DNA from: Candidatus Pantoea soli
Lineage (GTDB): Bacteria > Pseudomonadota > Gammaproteobacteria > Enterobacterales > Enterobacteriaceae
NCBI RefSeq assembly: GCF_007833795.1
Contig: NZ_CP032702.1
Span: 2,232,001-2,296,000, forward strand
Reading direction: 5' to 3'
DNA: 64,000 nucleotides
Position numbers and translations under genes: made by a program. Below, in pieces: positions 6,584 to 18,095 of this stretch (positions are counted from its first letter, which is position 1; each line of letters begins with the position of its first letter). The notes below the pieces were generated by a model. That model searched no databases. It saw only the letters and a list, made by a program, of their open reading frames with translations, and was not told the origin of the DNA.

Positions 6584-6740
6584 ATCTACCTCCGTACCCC
6601 ACGTTGGGTAACTGAAAGTGTAGTCCTGCCACGCCTGCCTGCGCGCACTTTATCCCGCATCTGTGAATCAGGCGTAAGAAGTGAACAACGCCACCGCTGG
6701 CGCTGTGCTTATGGCAAAAACCTGGCTAGCCGGTCAGACG

Positions 6741-7052
6741 TTAGACCTGCATCCCCATAATCTCGCTATAGGCATTCACCAGCTTATTACGCACCTGCAC
6801 GCCCATCTGCATAGAAATGGCAGATTTCTGCAGATCGACCATCACGTCATTCAGCTGAATGCCGGGCTTGCCCATCTCAAAATCCTGCGCCTGGGTGCGG
6901 GCGGCCGTCTGAGTCGCGCTGATCTTGTCTAACGCGGCTTTCATCGTTGCCCCGAAATCCAGCTGATTGCCGCTGTCCACCGCCTTGCCACTGGCCTGCA
7001 GTGACGTCAGCTGCAGCTGCTGCAATACGCCATCAATCGCCTGAATCGACAT
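6741..7052 (-). CDS. fliE: Flagellar hook-basal body protein FliE
   Basis: 103 residues. FliE is the small adaptor between the MS ring and the proximal rod, exported by the flagellar type III system. The C-terminal signature is visible ([31 protein letters not shown]). Length matches the family (about 104). It is transcribed away from fliF, as in E. coli, with 277 bp between the two starts that should hold the FlhDC-dependent divergent promoters; I could not place the boxes with confidence. Confidence 0.96.
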   Translation of the reverse strand: MSIQAIDGVLQQLQLTSLQASGKAVDSGNQLDFGATMKAALDKISATQTAARTQAQDFEMGKPGIQLNDVMVDLQKSAISMQMGVQVRNKLVNAYSEIMGMQV

Positions 7053-7329
7053 GTCTTTACCTCATAAAGGAAGGGTTGAATTTTTTACGAAAGTAAAGTT
7101 AGCACACTGTCAATAGGACAAAGGCGCTAAATGACCGCAAAAAACCCGGCTTATCCAGCCATCGAAGTGAGGCAATTCATCAAATAATGCCAGGCATTAG
7201 AGTGGAATTTAATTTATCTCCTCCACTGTTCGTTCCGCACTGGCGTGAACAGGCAAAGGAGAGACGTAGCAGGGAGTCAGTTTTGTCACTACAACTTACC
7301 CGGTCAATTATGTCAGGCAGGAATCGGTC

Positions 7330-9045
7330 ATGAATGCGAGTGCAGCCGCCACCCAGGATACAGCAAAGAAAGGCTTCAGTGACCTTCTCGCCCGCCTGCG
7401 CGCCAATCCGCGAATTCCCTTAATCGTTGCCGCCGCCGCTGCTATCGCAGTGGTGCTGGCACTGGTGATGTGGGCAAAAGCGCCCGACTATCGCGTCCTT
7501 TATAACAACCTCTCTGATGAGGATGGCGGCGCAATCGTCACGCAGCTTACCCAGATGAACATCCCTTACCAGTTCGCCGAAAACGGCGGTGCCCTGATGG
7601 TACCAGCCGATAAAGTGCATGAACTGCGTCTGCGCCTCGCCCAGCAGGGGCTACCGAAAGGTGGCTCCGTGGGCTTTGAGCTGATGGATAAAGAGAAGTT
7701 CGGCATCAGCCAGTTCAGCGAGCAGATCAACTATCAGCGCGCGCTGGAAGGTGAACTGGCACGCACCATTGAAACGCTGGGCCCGGTGAAAAGCGCGCGT
7801 GTCCATCTCGCGATGCCAAAACCGACCCTGTTTGTGCGTGAGCAGAAATCCCCTTCTGCTTCGGTCACGTTAATCCTGCAGCCGGGTCGTGCGCTGGATG
7901 AAGGCCAGATTCAGGCCATCCAGCACATGGTCTCCAGCAGCGTTGCCGGCCTGCCGCCGGGTAACGTCACGGTGGTGGATCAGACCGGTCGCCTGCTGAC
8001 GCGCTCTGACAGCGAAGGCCGCGATCTGAATGACGCACAGCTGAAATATGCCTCTGAAGTAGAGAGCCGTTACCAGCAGCGCATTGAAGCCATCCTGAAT
8101 CCGATTGTCGGTCAGGGCAACGTACACGCGCAGGTTACCGCGCAGATTAACTTCGACCGCAGCGAACAGACGGACGAGAAATATCAGCCCAACGCCAACC
8201 CGAACAACACGGCGGTGCGTTCGCGTCAGACCAGCACCAGCGATCAGAATGGCAGCGCCTATCCGGGCGGCGTGCCGGGCGCGCTGTCTAACCAGCCGGC
8301 GCCGGCAAACACGGCACCGGTAGCGAATCAGCCGCAGAACACAGCGAACGGTCAGAATGGTCAGAGCAACGCGCAGTCTGCCGGCACCTCTGCCAGCACC
8401 GCACAGGCCAGCAGCGGTCCAAGCAGCTCCAGCCGTAACGATACGGTGAACTACGAGCTGGATCGCACCATTCGTCACACCAAACTGAACGTGGGCGAGG
8501 TACAGCGCCTGTCGGTGGCCGTGGTGGTGAACTACCGCGACGATGGCAAAGGCAAAGCGGTGGCGCTGAACGATCAGCAGATCAAGCAGATTGAAGACTT
8601 AACCCGTGAAGCGATGGGCTATTCGCAGACGCGTGGTGACAGCGTCAACGTGGTGAACTCGCAGTTCAACATGACGGAACCCGTGGGCGGCGACCTGCCC
8701 TTCTGGCAGCAGCAGTCGTTCTTTGATCAGCTGATGAATGCCGGTCGCTGGCTGCTGGTGGCGCTGGTTGCCTTCATCCTCTACCGCAAGATGGTGCGTC
8801 CGCAGCTGATGCGTAAGCGTGAAGCCGAAAAAGCCGCTGCAGAAAATGCCGCTGCCCGCGCTGAGGCCCGTCAGGAAGAGCAAGCGTACAGCGTACAGCT
8901 CAGCAAAGATGAGCTGGACCAGGAGCGCAAATCCAATAACCGCATGAGCGCCGAGGTGATGAGCCAGCGCATCCGCGATATGTCTGAAAACGATCCGCGC
9001 GTCGTCGCGCTGGTTATCCGCGAATGGATGAGTAACGAACTATGA
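7330..9045 (+). CDS. fliF: Flagellar MS-ring protein FliF
   Basis: 571 residues. FliF forms the membrane-embedded MS ring on which the C ring and export gate assemble. A membrane segment lies at about 32-50 ([18 protein letters not shown]) and a second near 470-490. Between them are the ring-building motifs and a low-complexity Ser/Asn/Gln/Ala-rich periplasmic linker at about 310-370. The C-terminus binds FliG. It is the first gene of the rightward fli cluster and its stop overlaps the fliG start by 4 bp. Confidence 0.97.
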   Translation: MNASAAATQDTAKKGFSDLLARLRANPRIPLIVAAAAAIAVVLALVMWAKAPDYRVLYNNLSDEDGGAIVTQLTQMNIPYQFAENGGALMVPADKVHELRLRLAQQGLPKGGSVGFELMDKEKFGISQFSEQINYQRALEGELARTIETLGPVKSARVHLAMPKPTLFVREQKSPSASVTLILQPGRALDEGQIQAIQHMVSSSVAGLPPGNVTVVDQTGRLLTRSDSEGRDLNDAQLKYASEVESRYQQRIEAILNPIVGQGNVHAQVTAQINFDRSEQTDEKYQPNANPNNTAVRSRQTSTSDQNGSAYPGGVPGALSNQPAPANTAPVANQPQNTANGQNGQSNAQSAGTSASTAQASSGPSSSSRNDTVNYELDRTIRHTKLNVGEVQRLSVAVVVNYRDDGKGKAVALNDQQIKQIEDLTREAMGYSQTRGDSVNVVNSQFNMTEPVGGDLPFWQQQSFFDQLMNAGRWLLVALVAFILYRKMVRPQLMRKREAEKAAAENAAARAEARQEEQAYSVQLSKDELDQERKSNNRMSAEVMSQRIRDMSENDPRVVALVIREWMSNEL

Positions 9046-10034
9046 GTCTGACCGGTACTGAGAAAAGCGCCATTCTGATGATGACCATTGGCGAAGAGCG
9101 CGCGGCCGAGGTGTTCAAACACCTCAACCAGCGTGAAGTGCAGCACCTGAGTGCGGCGATGGCCAGCATGAAGCAGATTTCGCATAAGCAGCTGACCGAC
9201 GTGCTGCGCGAGTTTGAAAGCGACGCCGAGCAGTTTGCGGCGCTGAGCGTCAACTCCAACGACTACCTGCGTTCCGTGCTGGTGAAAGCGCTGGGCGAGG
9301 AGCGGGCCTCCAGCCTGCTGGAAGATATTCTCGAAACGCGCGAGACCACCAGCGGCATGGAAACCCTCAACTTTATGGAGCCGCAGGCCGCAGCCGATCT
9401 GATCCGCGACGAGCATCCGCAGATTATCGCTACCATCCTGGTGCACCTCAAACGCGGCCAGGCTGCCGATATTCTGGCGCTGTTCGACGAACGTCTGCGT
9501 CACGATGTGATGCTGCGTATTGCCACCTTTGGCGGTGTGCAGCCGGCGGCGCTGGCGGAGCTGACCGAAGTGCTCAACAGCCTGCTGGACGGGACCAACC
9601 TCAAGCGCGCGAAGATGGGCGGCGTAAGAACCGCAGCCGAAATTATCAACCTGATGAAAACGCAGCAGGAAGAAGCGGTTATCGAAGCGGTTCGCGACTT
9701 CGACGGCGAACTGGCGCAGAAGATTATCGACGAGATGTTCCTGTTCGAAAACCTGGTGGAAGTGGACGACCGCAGCATCCAGCGCCTGCTGCAGGAAGTG
9801 GAATCCGAGCAGCTGCTGATTGCCCTGAAAGGTGCCGATCAGCCACTGCGCGAGAAGTTCCTCAAGAACATGTCCGCCCGTGCGGCCGATATTCTGCGCG
9901 ACGATCTGGCCAACCGCGGTCCGGTACGGATGTCTGCAGTCGAGAACGAACAGAAAGCCATTCTGCTTATCGTGCGCCGTCTGGCCGAAGCAGGCGAAAT
10001 GGTAATTGGTGGTGGCGAGGAAACCTATGTCTGA
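9042..10034 (+). CDS. fliG: Flagellar motor switch protein FliG
   Basis: 330 residues, the usual length. FliG couples the stator to rotor torque and sits between FliF and FliM. Visible features are the N-terminal FliF-binding region, the middle segment with [13 protein letters not shown] and the C-terminal charged torque helix ([17 protein letters not shown]). The start overlaps the fliF stop as ATGA. Confidence 0.97.
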   Translation: MSLTGTEKSAILMMTIGEERAAEVFKHLNQREVQHLSAAMASMKQISHKQLTDVLREFESDAEQFAALSVNSNDYLRSVLVKALGEERASSLLEDILETRETTSGMETLNFMEPQAAADLIRDEHPQIIATILVHLKRGQAADILALFDERLRHDVMLRIATFGGVQPAALAELTEVLNSLLDGTNLKRAKMGGVRTAAEIINLMKTQQEEAVIEAVRDFDGELAQKIIDEMFLFENLVEVDDRSIQRLLQEVESEQLLIALKGADQPLREKFLKNMSARAADILRDDLANRGPVRMSAVENEQKAILLIVRRLAEAGEMVIGGGEETYV

Positions 10035-10731
10035 TGCCTTCTCAGCCCGTGCCTGGCAACTGTGGCAGCCTGAGGATCTCGGCCGCCCGCTGGACCTGCC
10101 GGCTGAACCGTTACTGAGTGAAGAACCTGAAGCTGACCTGGTGCTGAGCGAGGAAGACGAACAGCAGCAGCTGCTGGAGCGTATGCAGCAGCAGATGCGT
10201 AAAGATGCCCAGACGCAGGGCTACAGCGAAGGCTATCAGAAAGGGTTCGCCGAAGCGCAGCAAAACGGCTATGACGCCGGTTTTCAGCAGGGCCTTGCCG
10301 ATGCCCAGCAGCAGCAGGCGCCGCTGCAGGCGCGGATGCAGCAGCTGGTGACCGAGTTCCACCATACGCTGGAAGCGCTGGATAGCGTGATTGCCTCCCG
10401 CCTGATGCAGCTGGCGCTGGAAGCCGCGCGCACGGTGATTGGCCAGGCCACCCAGGTGGACGGCAGCGCCCTGCTGCGCCAGATCCAGCAGCTGATCCAG
10501 CAGGAACCGATGTTCAGCGGCAAACCGCAGCTGCGCGTGCACCCGGACGATTTACAGCGGGTTGAGCAGACGCTTGGCCCGACGCTGGATCTGCACGGCT
10601 GGCGTCTGCTGGCGGACAGCACGCTGCACCCCGGCGGCTGCAAACTCAGCGCCGAAGATGGTGACCTTGATGCCAGCGTGGCAACGCGCTGGCAGGAGCT
10701 GTGCCGCCTGGCCGCTCCGGGAGCGCTGTGA
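10027..10731 (+). CDS. fliH: Flagellar export apparatus protein FliH
   Basis: 234 residues from ATG 10027 ([18 protein letters not shown]), overlapping the fliG end by 8 bp. FliH is the peripheral stalk that binds and restrains the FliI ATPase and docks on FliN. The Trp-containing N-terminus, Gln-rich coiled coil ([21 protein letters not shown], with GxxxG-like repeats) and VHPDDL C-terminal domain are typical. Confidence 0.95.
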   Translation: MSDAFSARAWQLWQPEDLGRPLDLPAEPLLSEEPEADLVLSEEDEQQQLLERMQQQMRKDAQTQGYSEGYQKGFAEAQQNGYDAGFQQGLADAQQQQAPLQARMQQLVTEFHHTLEALDSVIASRLMQLALEAARTVIGQATQVDGSALLRQIQQLIQQEPMFSGKPQLRVHPDDLQRVEQTLGPTLDLHGWRLLADSTLHPGGCKLSAEDGDLDASVATRWQELCRLAAPGAL

Positions 10732-12086
10732 TGACCTCTCGCCTGTCACGCTGGCTCGGGGCGCTTGACGCCTTCGAAACCCGTATCAGTCAGGTTCAGA
10801 CCGTGCGCCGCTACGGCCGGCTGACGCGCGCCACCGGCCTGGTGCTGGAAGCCACCGGCTTACAGCTGCCGCTGGGCGCCACCTGCATTATTGAGCGTCA
10901 CGACAACGGCAACATCAATGAAGTTGAAAGTGAAGTGGTGGGCTTTAACGGGCAGAAGCTGTTTCTGATGCCGCTGGAAGAAGTGGACGGCATTCTGCCG
11001 GGCGCGCGCGTCTATGCGCGCCTGAACGGCGACCACAGCGGCAAACAGCTGCTGCTGGGCCCGGAACTGCTGGGTCGCGTGCTGGACGGCAGCGGTAAAC
11101 CGCTGGATGGTCTGCCCGCGCCGGAAACCGGCTACCGCGCGCCATTAATTACCGCCCCCTTTAACCCGCTGCAGCGCACGCCGATTCACGATGTGCTGGA
11201 TACCGGCGTGCGCGCCATTAACGCGCTGCTGACGGTCGGTCGCGGCCAGCGTATGGGCCTGTTTGCCGGCTCCGGCGTGGGGAAATCGGTGCTGCTCGGC
11301 ATGATGGCGCGCTACACCAAAGCCGATGTGATCGTGGTCGGGCTGATTGGTGAGCGTGGCCGTGAAGTGAAAGAGTTCATCGAGAATATTCTCGGTGCCG
11401 AGGGGCGTGCCCGTTCCGTCGTTATTGCTGCACCGGCGGACGTCTCGCCGCTGCTGCGTATGCAGGGTGCGGCCTATGCTACGCGTATCGCAGAAGATTT
11501 TCGCGATCGCGGTCAGCATGTCCTGCTGATCATGGATTCCCTCACCCGCTACGCCATGGCGCAGCGTGAGATCGCCCTGGCGATCGGTGAGCCGCCGGCC
11601 ACCAAAGGCTATCCACCGTCGGTGTTTGCCAAGCTGCCGGCGCTGGTGGAACGCGCCGGTAACGGCATCCACGGCGGCGGTTCGATCACCGCGTTTTATA
11701 CCGTATTAACCGAAGGCGACGACCAGCAGGACCCGATTGCTGACTCCGCGCGCGCCATTCTGGACGGCCACATTGTGCTGTCGCGCCGCCTCGCCGAGGC
11801 CGGACACTATCCGGCAATTGATATTGAAGCCTCAATCAGCCGTGCCATGACGTCGCTGATTGATGAAACGCACTATGCACGCGTGCGTCAGTTTAAGCAG
11901 CTGCTCTCCAGCTATCAGCGTAACCGCGATCTGGTGAGCGTCGGCGCCTATGCCGCAGGCAGCGATCCGATGCTGGACCGGGCCATCTCGCTTTATCCGC
12001 AGATGGAAGCCTTCCTGCAGCAGGGCATCTTTGAGCGCAGCGATTATGACAATGCCTGTCTGCATCTGCAGGCGATGTTTGGTTAA
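10731..12086 (+). CDS. fliI: Flagellar type III export ATPase FliI
   Basis: 451 residues from ATG 10731, which shares one base with the fliH stop. It is an F1-beta-like ATPase powering or timing substrate entry to the flagellar export gate. Walker [16 protein letters not shown] and Walker B region [12 protein letters not shown] are present, as is GERGREV. Length is close to E. coli FliI. Confidence 0.97.
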   Translation: MTSRLSRWLGALDAFETRISQVQTVRRYGRLTRATGLVLEATGLQLPLGATCIIERHDNGNINEVESEVVGFNGQKLFLMPLEEVDGILPGARVYARLNGDHSGKQLLLGPELLGRVLDGSGKPLDGLPAPETGYRAPLITAPFNPLQRTPIHDVLDTGVRAINALLTVGRGQRMGLFAGSGVGKSVLLGMMARYTKADVIVVGLIGERGREVKEFIENILGAEGRARSVVIAAPADVSPLLRMQGAAYATRIAEDFRDRGQHVLLIMDSLTRYAMAQREIALAIGEPPATKGYPPSVFAKLPALVERAGNGIHGGGSITAFYTVLTEGDDQQDPIADSARAILDGHIVLSRRLAEAGHYPAIDIEASISRAMTSLIDETHYARVRQFKQLLSSYQRNRDLVSVGAYAAGSDPMLDRAISLYPQMEAFLQQGIFERSDYDNACLHLQAMFG

Positions 12087-12106
12087 CCCGCAAAGCGAGG
12101 TGAGCG

Positions 12107-12550
12107 ATGAAAACGGCGAACGCAATTGACACGCTACGCGATCTGGCTGAACAGGACCTGGAACAGGCCGTGGTGCATTTAGGCAATATGCGGCGCGGTC
12201 AGCAGCAGGCCGACCAGCAGCTCAGCATGCTGCTCGACTATCAGGATGAATACCGCAACAAGCTGAATCAGGACATGAGCGGCGGCATTGCCAGCACGCG
12301 CTGGAGTAACTACCACCAGTTTATTCAGACGCTGGAAAAAGCCATTGAACAGCACCGCCAGCAGCTGAACCAGTGGAATCAGCGGCTGGAACAGGCGCTG
12401 GGCAACTGGCGCGACAAGCATAAAAAGCTGAATGCCTATCAGACGCTGATCACCCGCGCTGAAGAAAACGCATTACGACAGGAAAGCCGTCTCGATCAGA
12501 AACGGATGGATGAATTTGCCCAACGGGCCGCATTGAGGAAAGGCGAATGA
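12107..12550 (+). CDS. fliJ: Flagellar export chaperone/stalk FliJ
   Basis: 147 residues, almost entirely heptad-rich charged helix, matching the FliJ coiled-coil fold that inserts into the FliI hexamer like F1 gamma. The stop overlaps the fliK start by 4 bp. Confidence 0.95.
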   Translation: MKTANAIDTLRDLAEQDLEQAVVHLGNMRRGQQQADQQLSMLLDYQDEYRNKLNQDMSGGIASTRWSNYHQFIQTLEKAIEQHRQQLNQWNQRLEQALGNWRDKHKKLNAYQTLITRAEENALRQESRLDQKRMDEFAQRAALRKGE

Positions 12551-13830
12551 ATACGCTGCCAACACTGCTGACGCACACCGCCACCAAAGCGGGTAAAGCG
12601 GCACCTGCCGCTGCAACGGATAGCCTGCTGGCGGGTGACTCCCTGCCGCAGGGGTTTATCACGGAACTGGGTAACCGCCTGCTGACGCTGGCCAGACAGC
12701 AGGGTACGGACGTGCAGTCCACTGATCCTGCTGCAGAAATGCAGGAAAAAGGCCTGACAAAAGCGTCGCTGGCGGCGCTGCTGCAGGCGCTGGACAAACC
12801 AGAAGCGCTAAACGCACTTTTACAGCCTGAAAAGGCTAAAGCCGGGCTGAAATCAGCCGATGATACAGATAAGTCTGAAGCAACTTCGTTAACTGCCAGC
12901 GACTTACAGAATGTGCAGGCGCTGTTTGCGATGTTGCCCGTCGCGGTGGAAAACCGCAGCGCGCAGCCGGCAGTGGCGGAAAACAATACTGCCACGCTGA
13001 CCGGGACGCGTGCTTCGCTGACCGCAGCGCTGAGCGGCACGCTGCAGAGCGCAGTGCAGGAAGACGCCACGCCAGGTGACGGCACCGCGAAAAAAGGCAG
13101 CAGCGCGCTGGCCTCGCTTGTCGGTAACGCCAGCACCAGCGCGACCGCCGGCACTGCGCATACCGCCAGTGCCAGCACAAGCGCCAGCAGCAGCAACGGA
13201 CTGACGCTGGACGCACAGTTTCAGCAGGTGCTGAACACGCTGAGCAAGCCGGAAGAGCGGCACAGCGATAGCGGCAGCAGTAACAGCAGCCTGAACGCCG
13301 TGCATAACATGCTTAGCAGCACGGCACCGCTGGTCAGCCCTGCGGCCAGCAGCAGCAACGCAGCCCCTTCCACGCCGATGCTGAATGCCCAGCTGGGCAG
13401 CCATGAATGGCAGCAGGCGCTGGGTCAGCAGATTGTGATGTTCAGCCGTAACGGACAGCAAAACGCCGAGTTACGCCTGCATCCGGAAGATTTAGGTGCC
13501 ATCCAGATCAGCCTGACGCTGGATAAAGATCAGGCACAGTTGAATATGGTTTCCGGTCACAGCCACGTGCGGGCTGCGCTGGAAGCCGCGCTTCCCCAGC
13601 TGCGTAGCGCGCTGGCGGAAAGCGGTATTAACCTGGGACAGAGTAACGTCAGCAGTGACGCCTTCGCGCAGGGCCAGAGTTATCAGGGCCAGCAGGAAGG
13701 ACGGCGTGACGGCCAGTACGGCAGCTTTACCCTCTCCCAGGACAGTGACAACGAGATAACGCCTATTGCCGTCCCGGCAGCCCTCCAGGCGCGCGCGGCA
13801 GGCAATGGCGCTGTCGATATCTTTGCCTGA
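12547..13830 (+). CDS. fliK: Flagellar hook-length control protein FliK
   Basis: 427 residues. FliK measures hook length and switches the export gate from hook to filament substrates. The N-terminal two thirds are Ala/Ser/Thr-rich and variable. The conserved C-terminal switch domain holds [15 protein letters not shown] and [15 protein letters not shown]. The protein is exported and has no Sec signal peptide. It is followed by a gap of about 130 bp before fliL. Confidence 0.95.
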   Translation: MNTLPTLLTHTATKAGKAAPAAATDSLLAGDSLPQGFITELGNRLLTLARQQGTDVQSTDPAAEMQEKGLTKASLAALLQALDKPEALNALLQPEKAKAGLKSADDTDKSEATSLTASDLQNVQALFAMLPVAVENRSAQPAVAENNTATLTGTRASLTAALSGTLQSAVQEDATPGDGTAKKGSSALASLVGNASTSATAGTAHTASASTSASSSNGLTLDAQFQQVLNTLSKPEERHSDSGSSNSSLNAVHNMLSSTAPLVSPAASSSNAAPSTPMLNAQLGSHEWQQALGQQIVMFSRNGQQNAELRLHPEDLGAIQISLTLDKDQAQLNMVSGHSHVRAALEAALPQLRSALAESGINLGQSNVSSDAFAQGQSYQGQQEGRRDGQYGSFTLSQDSDNEITPIAVPAALQARAAGNGAVDIFA

Positions 13831-13861
13831 CAGCGACTAAACGCTGAAGGTAAGCGTAAAA

Positions 13862-13906
13862 CCCGCGTCTTTTCTTCCCATTGTTTGACTTAAGACGCGG
13901 GATAAT
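13862..13906 (+). promoter_or_regulatory. Inverted repeat and possible sigma-28 promoter upstream of fliL
   Basis: A 10-bp inverted repeat CCCGCGTCTT / AAGACGCGGG (13862-13871 with 13892-13901) fills the fliK-fliL gap. A sigma-28-like pair CATTGTTT-N11-CGGGATAA (13879-13886 and 13898-13905) overlaps it with the expected spacing but imperfect boxes. fliL promoters of this class are known in E. coli. Confidence 0.4.
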
Positions 13907-13961
13907 CTGTCCCGGGTCAGACGAAAGCCTGACCCATAATTCACAGGAAGTAACTGCAACC

Positions 13962-14447
13962 ATGTCTGATAACGCGAAAGCTAAAGGCCGCAAACGTTCA
14001 ATACTGATCCCGGTGTTACTGATTGTAACGCTGGCCGCTTGCAGCGTGGCAGGCTATGCAGTCTGGCGAATGATGAACAAACACGAGGGTGACAAGCCTG
14101 AAGCGGCGAAAGTTGAGCCACCGGCGGCCCCCGTATTTTTTGCAATGGATACGTTTACGGTTAACCTGGTCAACCCCGATAACGATCCCGACCGCGTGCT
14201 GTACGTTGGCTTTACGCTGCGTCTGCCGGACGAGGAGACCCGTCGTCGGATGAATGACTACCTGCCGGAAGTCCGCAGCCGCCTGCTGTTGCTGCTGTCG
14301 CGCCAGAACGCGAACGCGCTGGCAAGCGAGCAAGGCAAACAGGCCCTGATTGATCAAATCAAACAGGTGCTGGCGCCGCCGCTGGTGAAAGGTCAGCCCG
14401 CACAGGTAGTCAATGACGTATTGTTTACCGCCTTCATTTTGAGGTGA
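13962..14447 (+). CDS. fliL: Flagellar basal body-associated protein FliL
   Basis: 161 residues from ATG 13962 ([20 protein letters not shown]). One membrane segment at about 15-36 is followed by a periplasmic stomatin-like domain ([14 protein letters not shown]...). FliL surrounds the stators and supports torque under load. It opens the fliLMNOPQR block. Confidence 0.95.
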   Translation: MSDNAKAKGRKRSILIPVLLIVTLAACSVAGYAVWRMMNKHEGDKPEAAKVEPPAAPVFFAMDTFTVNLVNPDNDPDRVLYVGFTLRLPDEETRRRMNDYLPEVRSRLLLLLSRQNANALASEQGKQALIDQIKQVLAPPLVKGQPAQVVNDVLFTAFILR

Positions 14448-14451
14448 CTTA

Positions 14452-15459
14452 ATGGGCGACAGCATTCTCTCCCAGGCTGAAATTGACGCGCTGCTCAATG
14501 GCGACAGTGACAGCGCGGAAGTAGAGAACAGTTCCAAAGGGGCCGATGGCGATATCCGCCCCTATGATCCCAATACCCAGCGTCGCGTGGTACGCGAGCG
14601 TCTGCAGGCGCTGGAGATCATCAACGAGCGTTTCGCCCGTCAGTTCCGTATGGCGCTGTTCAACCTGCTGCGTCGCAGCCCGGACATCAGCGTGGGCGCG
14701 ATTAAAATTCAGCCGTACCATGAGTTTGCCCGCAACCTGCCGGTGCCAACCAACCTGAACCTGATCCACCTGCAGCCGCTGCGCGGTACCGCACTGGTGG
14801 TGTTTTCGCCCAGCCTGGTGTTTATCGCCGTGGATAACCTGTTTGGCGGCGACGGTCGTTTTCCGACCAAAGTAGAAGGGCGTGAATTTACGCACACCGA
14901 ACAGCGCGTGATCCGCCGCATGCTCAAGCTGGCGCTGGAAGGCTACAGCGATGCATGGAAAGCCATTTACCCGCTGGAAGTGGAATACGTGCGTTCTGAG
15001 ATGCAGGTGAAGTTCACCAACATCACCACTTCACCGAACGACATCGTGGTCAACACGCCGTTCCAGGTGGAGATTGGTAACCTGGTGGGTGAATTTAACA
15101 TCTGTATCCCGTTTTCGATGATTGAGCCGCTGCGCGAGCTGCTGGTCAATCCACCGCTGGAGAACTCGCGTCAGGAAGATAACCACTGGCGTGACAATCT
15201 GGTGAAACAGGTGCAGCACTCGGAGCTGGAGCTGATTGCCCACTTCGCTGAAACATCGCTGCGTCTGTCGCGCATTTTGCAACTGAAACCTGGTGACGTC
15301 CTGCCGATTGAGAAGCCGGACCGCATTATTGCCCACGTGGATGGTGTACCGGTCCTGACGAGCCAGTATGGCACGATCAACGGCCAGTATGCGCTGCGTG
15401 TCGAACACCTGATTAACCCGATTTTGAATTCGCTGAATGAGGAACAGCCCAATGAGTGA
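14452..15459 (+). CDS. fliM: Flagellar motor switch protein FliM
   Basis: 335 residues. The N-terminus carries the CheY-P-binding peptide (ILSQAEIDALLNG). The middle CheC-like domain is followed by a C-terminal SpoA domain that pairs with FliN. Length is typical. The end overlaps the fliN start by 8 bp. Confidence 0.97.
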   Translation: MGDSILSQAEIDALLNGDSDSAEVENSSKGADGDIRPYDPNTQRRVVRERLQALEIINERFARQFRMALFNLLRRSPDISVGAIKIQPYHEFARNLPVPTNLNLIHLQPLRGTALVVFSPSLVFIAVDNLFGGDGRFPTKVEGREFTHTEQRVIRRMLKLALEGYSDAWKAIYPLEVEYVRSEMQVKFTNITTSPNDIVVNTPFQVEIGNLVGEFNICIPFSMIEPLRELLVNPPLENSRQEDNHWRDNLVKQVQHSELELIAHFAETSLRLSRILQLKPGDVLPIEKPDRIIAHVDGVPVLTSQYGTINGQYALRVEHLINPILNSLNEEQPNE

Positions 15460-15865
15460 CAGCAAAAAACCGTCCGATGATATTTCTGCGGACGATCTGT
15501 GGGCTGAGGCGATGAACGAGCAGGCAGCAACCAGCACCAGCGCGCCGGACCCGACGGAAAACGTCTTTAAGTCCTTTGACGCCGGCGCGGCCAGCGGTGC
15601 GCTGCAGGATATCGATTTGATCATGGATATCCCGGTCAAACTGACGGTAGAACTTGGCCGCACCAAAATGACCATCAAAGAGCTGCTGCGCCTGACGCAG
15701 GGTTCGGTGGTGGCGCTGGATGGCCTGGCGGGTGAGCCACTGGATATCCTGATTAACGGCTATCTGATTGCGCAGGGTGAAGTGGTGGTGGTGAACGACA
15801 AATATGGCGTGCGCATTACCGACATCATCACCCCTTCTGAACGTATGCGTCGCCTGAGTCGCTAA
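15452..15865 (+). CDS. fliN: Flagellar motor switch protein FliN
   Basis: 137 residues from ATG 15452 ([20 protein letters not shown]). The C-terminal SpoA domain is clear ([20 protein letters not shown]...[18 protein letters not shown]). FliN forms the base of the C ring and docks FliH for export. Confidence 0.97.
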   Translation: MSDSKKPSDDISADDLWAEAMNEQAATSTSAPDPTENVFKSFDAGAASGALQDIDLIMDIPVKLTVELGRTKMTIKELLRLTQGSVVALDGLAGEPLDILINGYLIAQGEVVVVNDKYGVRITDIITPSERMRRLSR

Positions 15866-15867
15866 CA

Positions 15868-16263
15868 ATGTTAAAAAACGCGCAAACCGTCCAGCCGGTT
15901 CATGCCCAGCCGGTGGTCTCCACCGGTTCGGTAGTGGGCCAGGTCAGCAGCGTGCTGGCGGTTATTGTCCTGCTGATTCTGGCGTGTGGCTGGATTGCCA
16001 GACGTTTGGGTTTTGCACCGAAGGCCGTGAGCGGCCAGGCGCTGAAAGTCAGCGCCAGCGTGCAGGTTGGCCGGCAGGAGCGCGTGGTGATTGTGGATAC
16101 CGCCGATGCCCGTCTGGTGCTGGGCGTGACCGCGCAGCAGATTACGCATCTGCATTCGCTGCCGCCGGTCTCGCCGGAAGAGCAGGCCAGCCAGCAGGCG
16201 GCGCCAGCCGATTTTCGTCAGTTATTAAACACCCTGGTCAAACGTCCCGGAAAACCTCAATGA
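15868..16263 (+). CDS. fliO: Flagellar export gate assembly protein FliO
   Basis: 131 residues with one membrane segment at about 26-46 ([22 protein letters not shown]) and a cytosolic region. FliO helps FliP assemble. It sits two bases after fliN, and its stop overlaps the fliP start. Confidence 0.93.
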   Translation: MLKNAQTVQPVHAQPVVSTGSVVGQVSSVLAVIVLLILACGWIARRLGFAPKAVSGQALKVSASVQVGRQERVVIVDTADARLVLGVTAQQITHLHSLPPVSPEEQASQQAAPADFRQLLNTLVKRPGKPQ

Positions 16264-16997
16264 TGCGTCGATCCCTTGCTTTTCTGCCGCTGCTGATGCT
16301 GCTGGCACCAGCCGCCCATGCGCAGCTGCCGGGCTTAATCAGCCAGCCGCTGGCCAATGGCGGACAGAGCTGGACGCTCCCCGTACAGACGCTGGTGTTT
16401 ATCACCGCGCTGACGTTTATTCCGGCCGTACTGCTGATGATGACCAGCTTTACGCGCATCATTATTGTGTTTGGTCTGCTGCGTAACGCGCTGGGCACCC
16501 CGTCAGCGCCACCGAATCAGGTAATGCTGGGCCTGGCGCTGTTTCTGACCTTTTTCATCATGGCCCCGACCTTCGATAAAATTTACAGCGACGCTTACCT
16601 GCCGTTCAGTCAGGACAAGATCAGCATGGATGTGGCGCTCGAGAAAGGCGCGCAGCCGCTGCGTGAATTTATGCTGCGCCAGACGCGCGAAGCGGATCTG
16701 GCGCTGTTTGCCCGGCTGGCAAACAGCACGCCGATTCAGGGGCCGGAAGCGGTACCCATGCGCATTCTGCTGCCGGCTTACGTCACCAGCGAACTGAAAA
16801 CCGCTTTCCAGATTGGTTTTACCGTATTTATTCCGTTTCTGATTATCGACCTGGTGGTCGCCAGCGTGCTGATGGCGCTGGGGATGATGATGGTGCCGCC
16901 GGCGACGATTTCACTGCCGTTTAAGCTGATGCTGTTTGTTCTGGTGGATGGCTGGCAGCTGCTGGTGGGTTCACTGGCACAGAGTTTTTACTCCTGA
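16260..16997 (+). CDS. fliP: Flagellar export gate protein FliP
   Basis: 245 residues from ATG 16260 ([21 protein letters not shown]), equal to the E. coli length; a longer open frame upstream is not used. An N-terminal cleavable signal precedes four membrane segments, with the family motif [19 protein letters not shown] at the end. FliP forms the core of the export gate with FliQ and FliR. Confidence 0.96.
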   Translation: MMRRSLAFLPLLMLLAPAAHAQLPGLISQPLANGGQSWTLPVQTLVFITALTFIPAVLLMMTSFTRIIIVFGLLRNALGTPSAPPNQVMLGLALFLTFFIMAPTFDKIYSDAYLPFSQDKISMDVALEKGAQPLREFMLRQTREADLALFARLANSTPIQGPEAVPMRILLPAYVTSELKTAFQIGFTVFIPFLIIDLVVASVLMALGMMMVPPATISLPFKLMLFVLVDGWQLLVGSLAQSFYS

Positions 16998-17037
16998 GTG
17001 GCCTCCGCCCTCATCCTTCTTCCTGCTGGAGCGTAAC

Positions 17038-17307
17038 ATGACACCTGAATCCGTAATGGTAATGGGCCAGGAAGCGATGCGTGTCGCCCTGATGATGGCC
17101 GCGCCGCTGCTGCTGGTCGCTATGGTCAGCGGTTTGATCATCAGTATTCTGCAGGCCGCCACGCAGATTAACGAACAGACGTTATCCTTTATCCCGAAAA
17201 TTCTCGCGGTGGCGGCGACCGCCGTGGTCGCCGGTCCGTGGATGCTGAATCTGATGCTGGATTACATCCGTACCCTGTTCAGCAACCTGCCTTATCTCAT
17301 CGGCTAA
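17038..17307 (+). CDS. fliQ: Flagellar export gate protein FliQ
   Basis: 89 residues from ATG 17038 ([18 protein letters not shown]), the family length. Two membrane helices flank a loop containing [15 protein letters not shown] sequence ([15 protein letters not shown]). Its stop TAA shares bases with the fliR ATG. Confidence 0.96.
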   Translation: MTPESVMVMGQEAMRVALMMAAPLLLVAMVSGLIISILQAATQINEQTLSFIPKILAVAATAVVAGPWMLNLMLDYIRTLFSNLPYLIG

Positions 17308-18095
17308 TGGTTACCCTCGACAGCAGTCAGCTGATTCACTGGGTCGCGCAGTTCTTCTGGCCCATGGCGCGTTTACTGGCTTTATTTGCCAGCGCGCCGG
17401 TTTTAAATGAACGAAATATCCCCAAGCGGGTCAAAATCGGACTGGCGGTGGTCATCACCTGGATACTGATGCCGCTGCTGCCGCCGGTAGAGGTGACGCT
17501 GTTTACGCCGGCCGGCTTCTGGATGCTGCTGCAGCAAATGCTGATTGGTATTGGCATCGGCCTGACCATGCAGTTTGCTTTTTCCGCGGTACGTCTCGCC
17601 GGTGAGCTGATTGGTTTACAGATGGGCTTGTCCTTTGCCACGCTGCTTGATCCGAACACCCGGATGAACATGCCGTTAACGGCACGCTTCCTCGACATGC
17701 TGGCCATGCTGCTGTTTCTGACCTTTAACGGTCACCTGTGGCTGATCTCCCTGCTGGTGGACAGTTTTCATACGCTGCCGATTAACGCTCAGCCATTGAA
17801 CGCCAACGCCTTCATGGCGCTAACCCGCTCAGCGGGTTTAATTTTCCTTAATGGCATGATGTTAGCCCTACCCTTAATAATTCTGCTTCTCACGCTTAAC
17901 CTGGCACTAGGTTTGTTAAACCGTGTTTCACCACAACTGTCGGTTTTTGCCATCGGCTTCCCGATTACCTTAACGGTCGGGATCCTGAGCCTGAGTATGA
18001 TGATGCCGTTACTTGCTCCCTTCTGTGAGCATCTGTTCGGGGAAGTCTTTGATTTACTCGCGCAGTTTGTGTCAGAACTTTCCCCTACCCGTTGA
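17307..18095 (+). CDS. fliR: Flagellar export gate protein FliR
   Basis: 262 residues from ATG 17307 ([20 protein letters not shown]). Several membrane helices are visible, with the family segments [19 protein letters not shown] and [14 protein letters not shown]. It is the last gene of the rightward export block. No clear rho-independent terminator follows; a 628-bp AT-rich gap leads to rcsA. Confidence 0.96.
   Translation: MVTLDSSQLIHWVAQFFWPMARLLALFASAPVLNERNIPKRVKIGLAVVITWILMPLLPPVEVTLFTPAGFWMLLQQMLIGIGIGLTMQFAFSAVRLAGELIGLQMGLSFATLLDPNTRMNMPLTARFLDMLAMLLFLTFNGHLWLISLLVDSFHTLPINAQPLNANAFMALTRSAGLIFLNGMMLALPLIILLLTLNLALGLLNRVSPQLSVFAIGFPITLTVGILSLSMMMPLLAPFCEHLFGEVFDLLAQFVSELSPTR

Noticed and set aside
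7870..8478. 202-codon leftward open frame opposite fliF
   Set aside because: Shadow of the GC-rich fliF coding frame; no ribosome site and low-complexity Arg/Val composition.
12450..13196. 248-codon leftward open frame opposite fliK
   Set aside because: Antisense shadow of fliK's Ala/Ser-rich region; no promoter, ribosome site or domain.
15984..16259. Upstream extension of the fliP frame
   Set aside because: It overlaps fliO in another frame and would hide the clear signal peptide at [14 protein letters not shown]; FliP from 16260 has exactly the family length.
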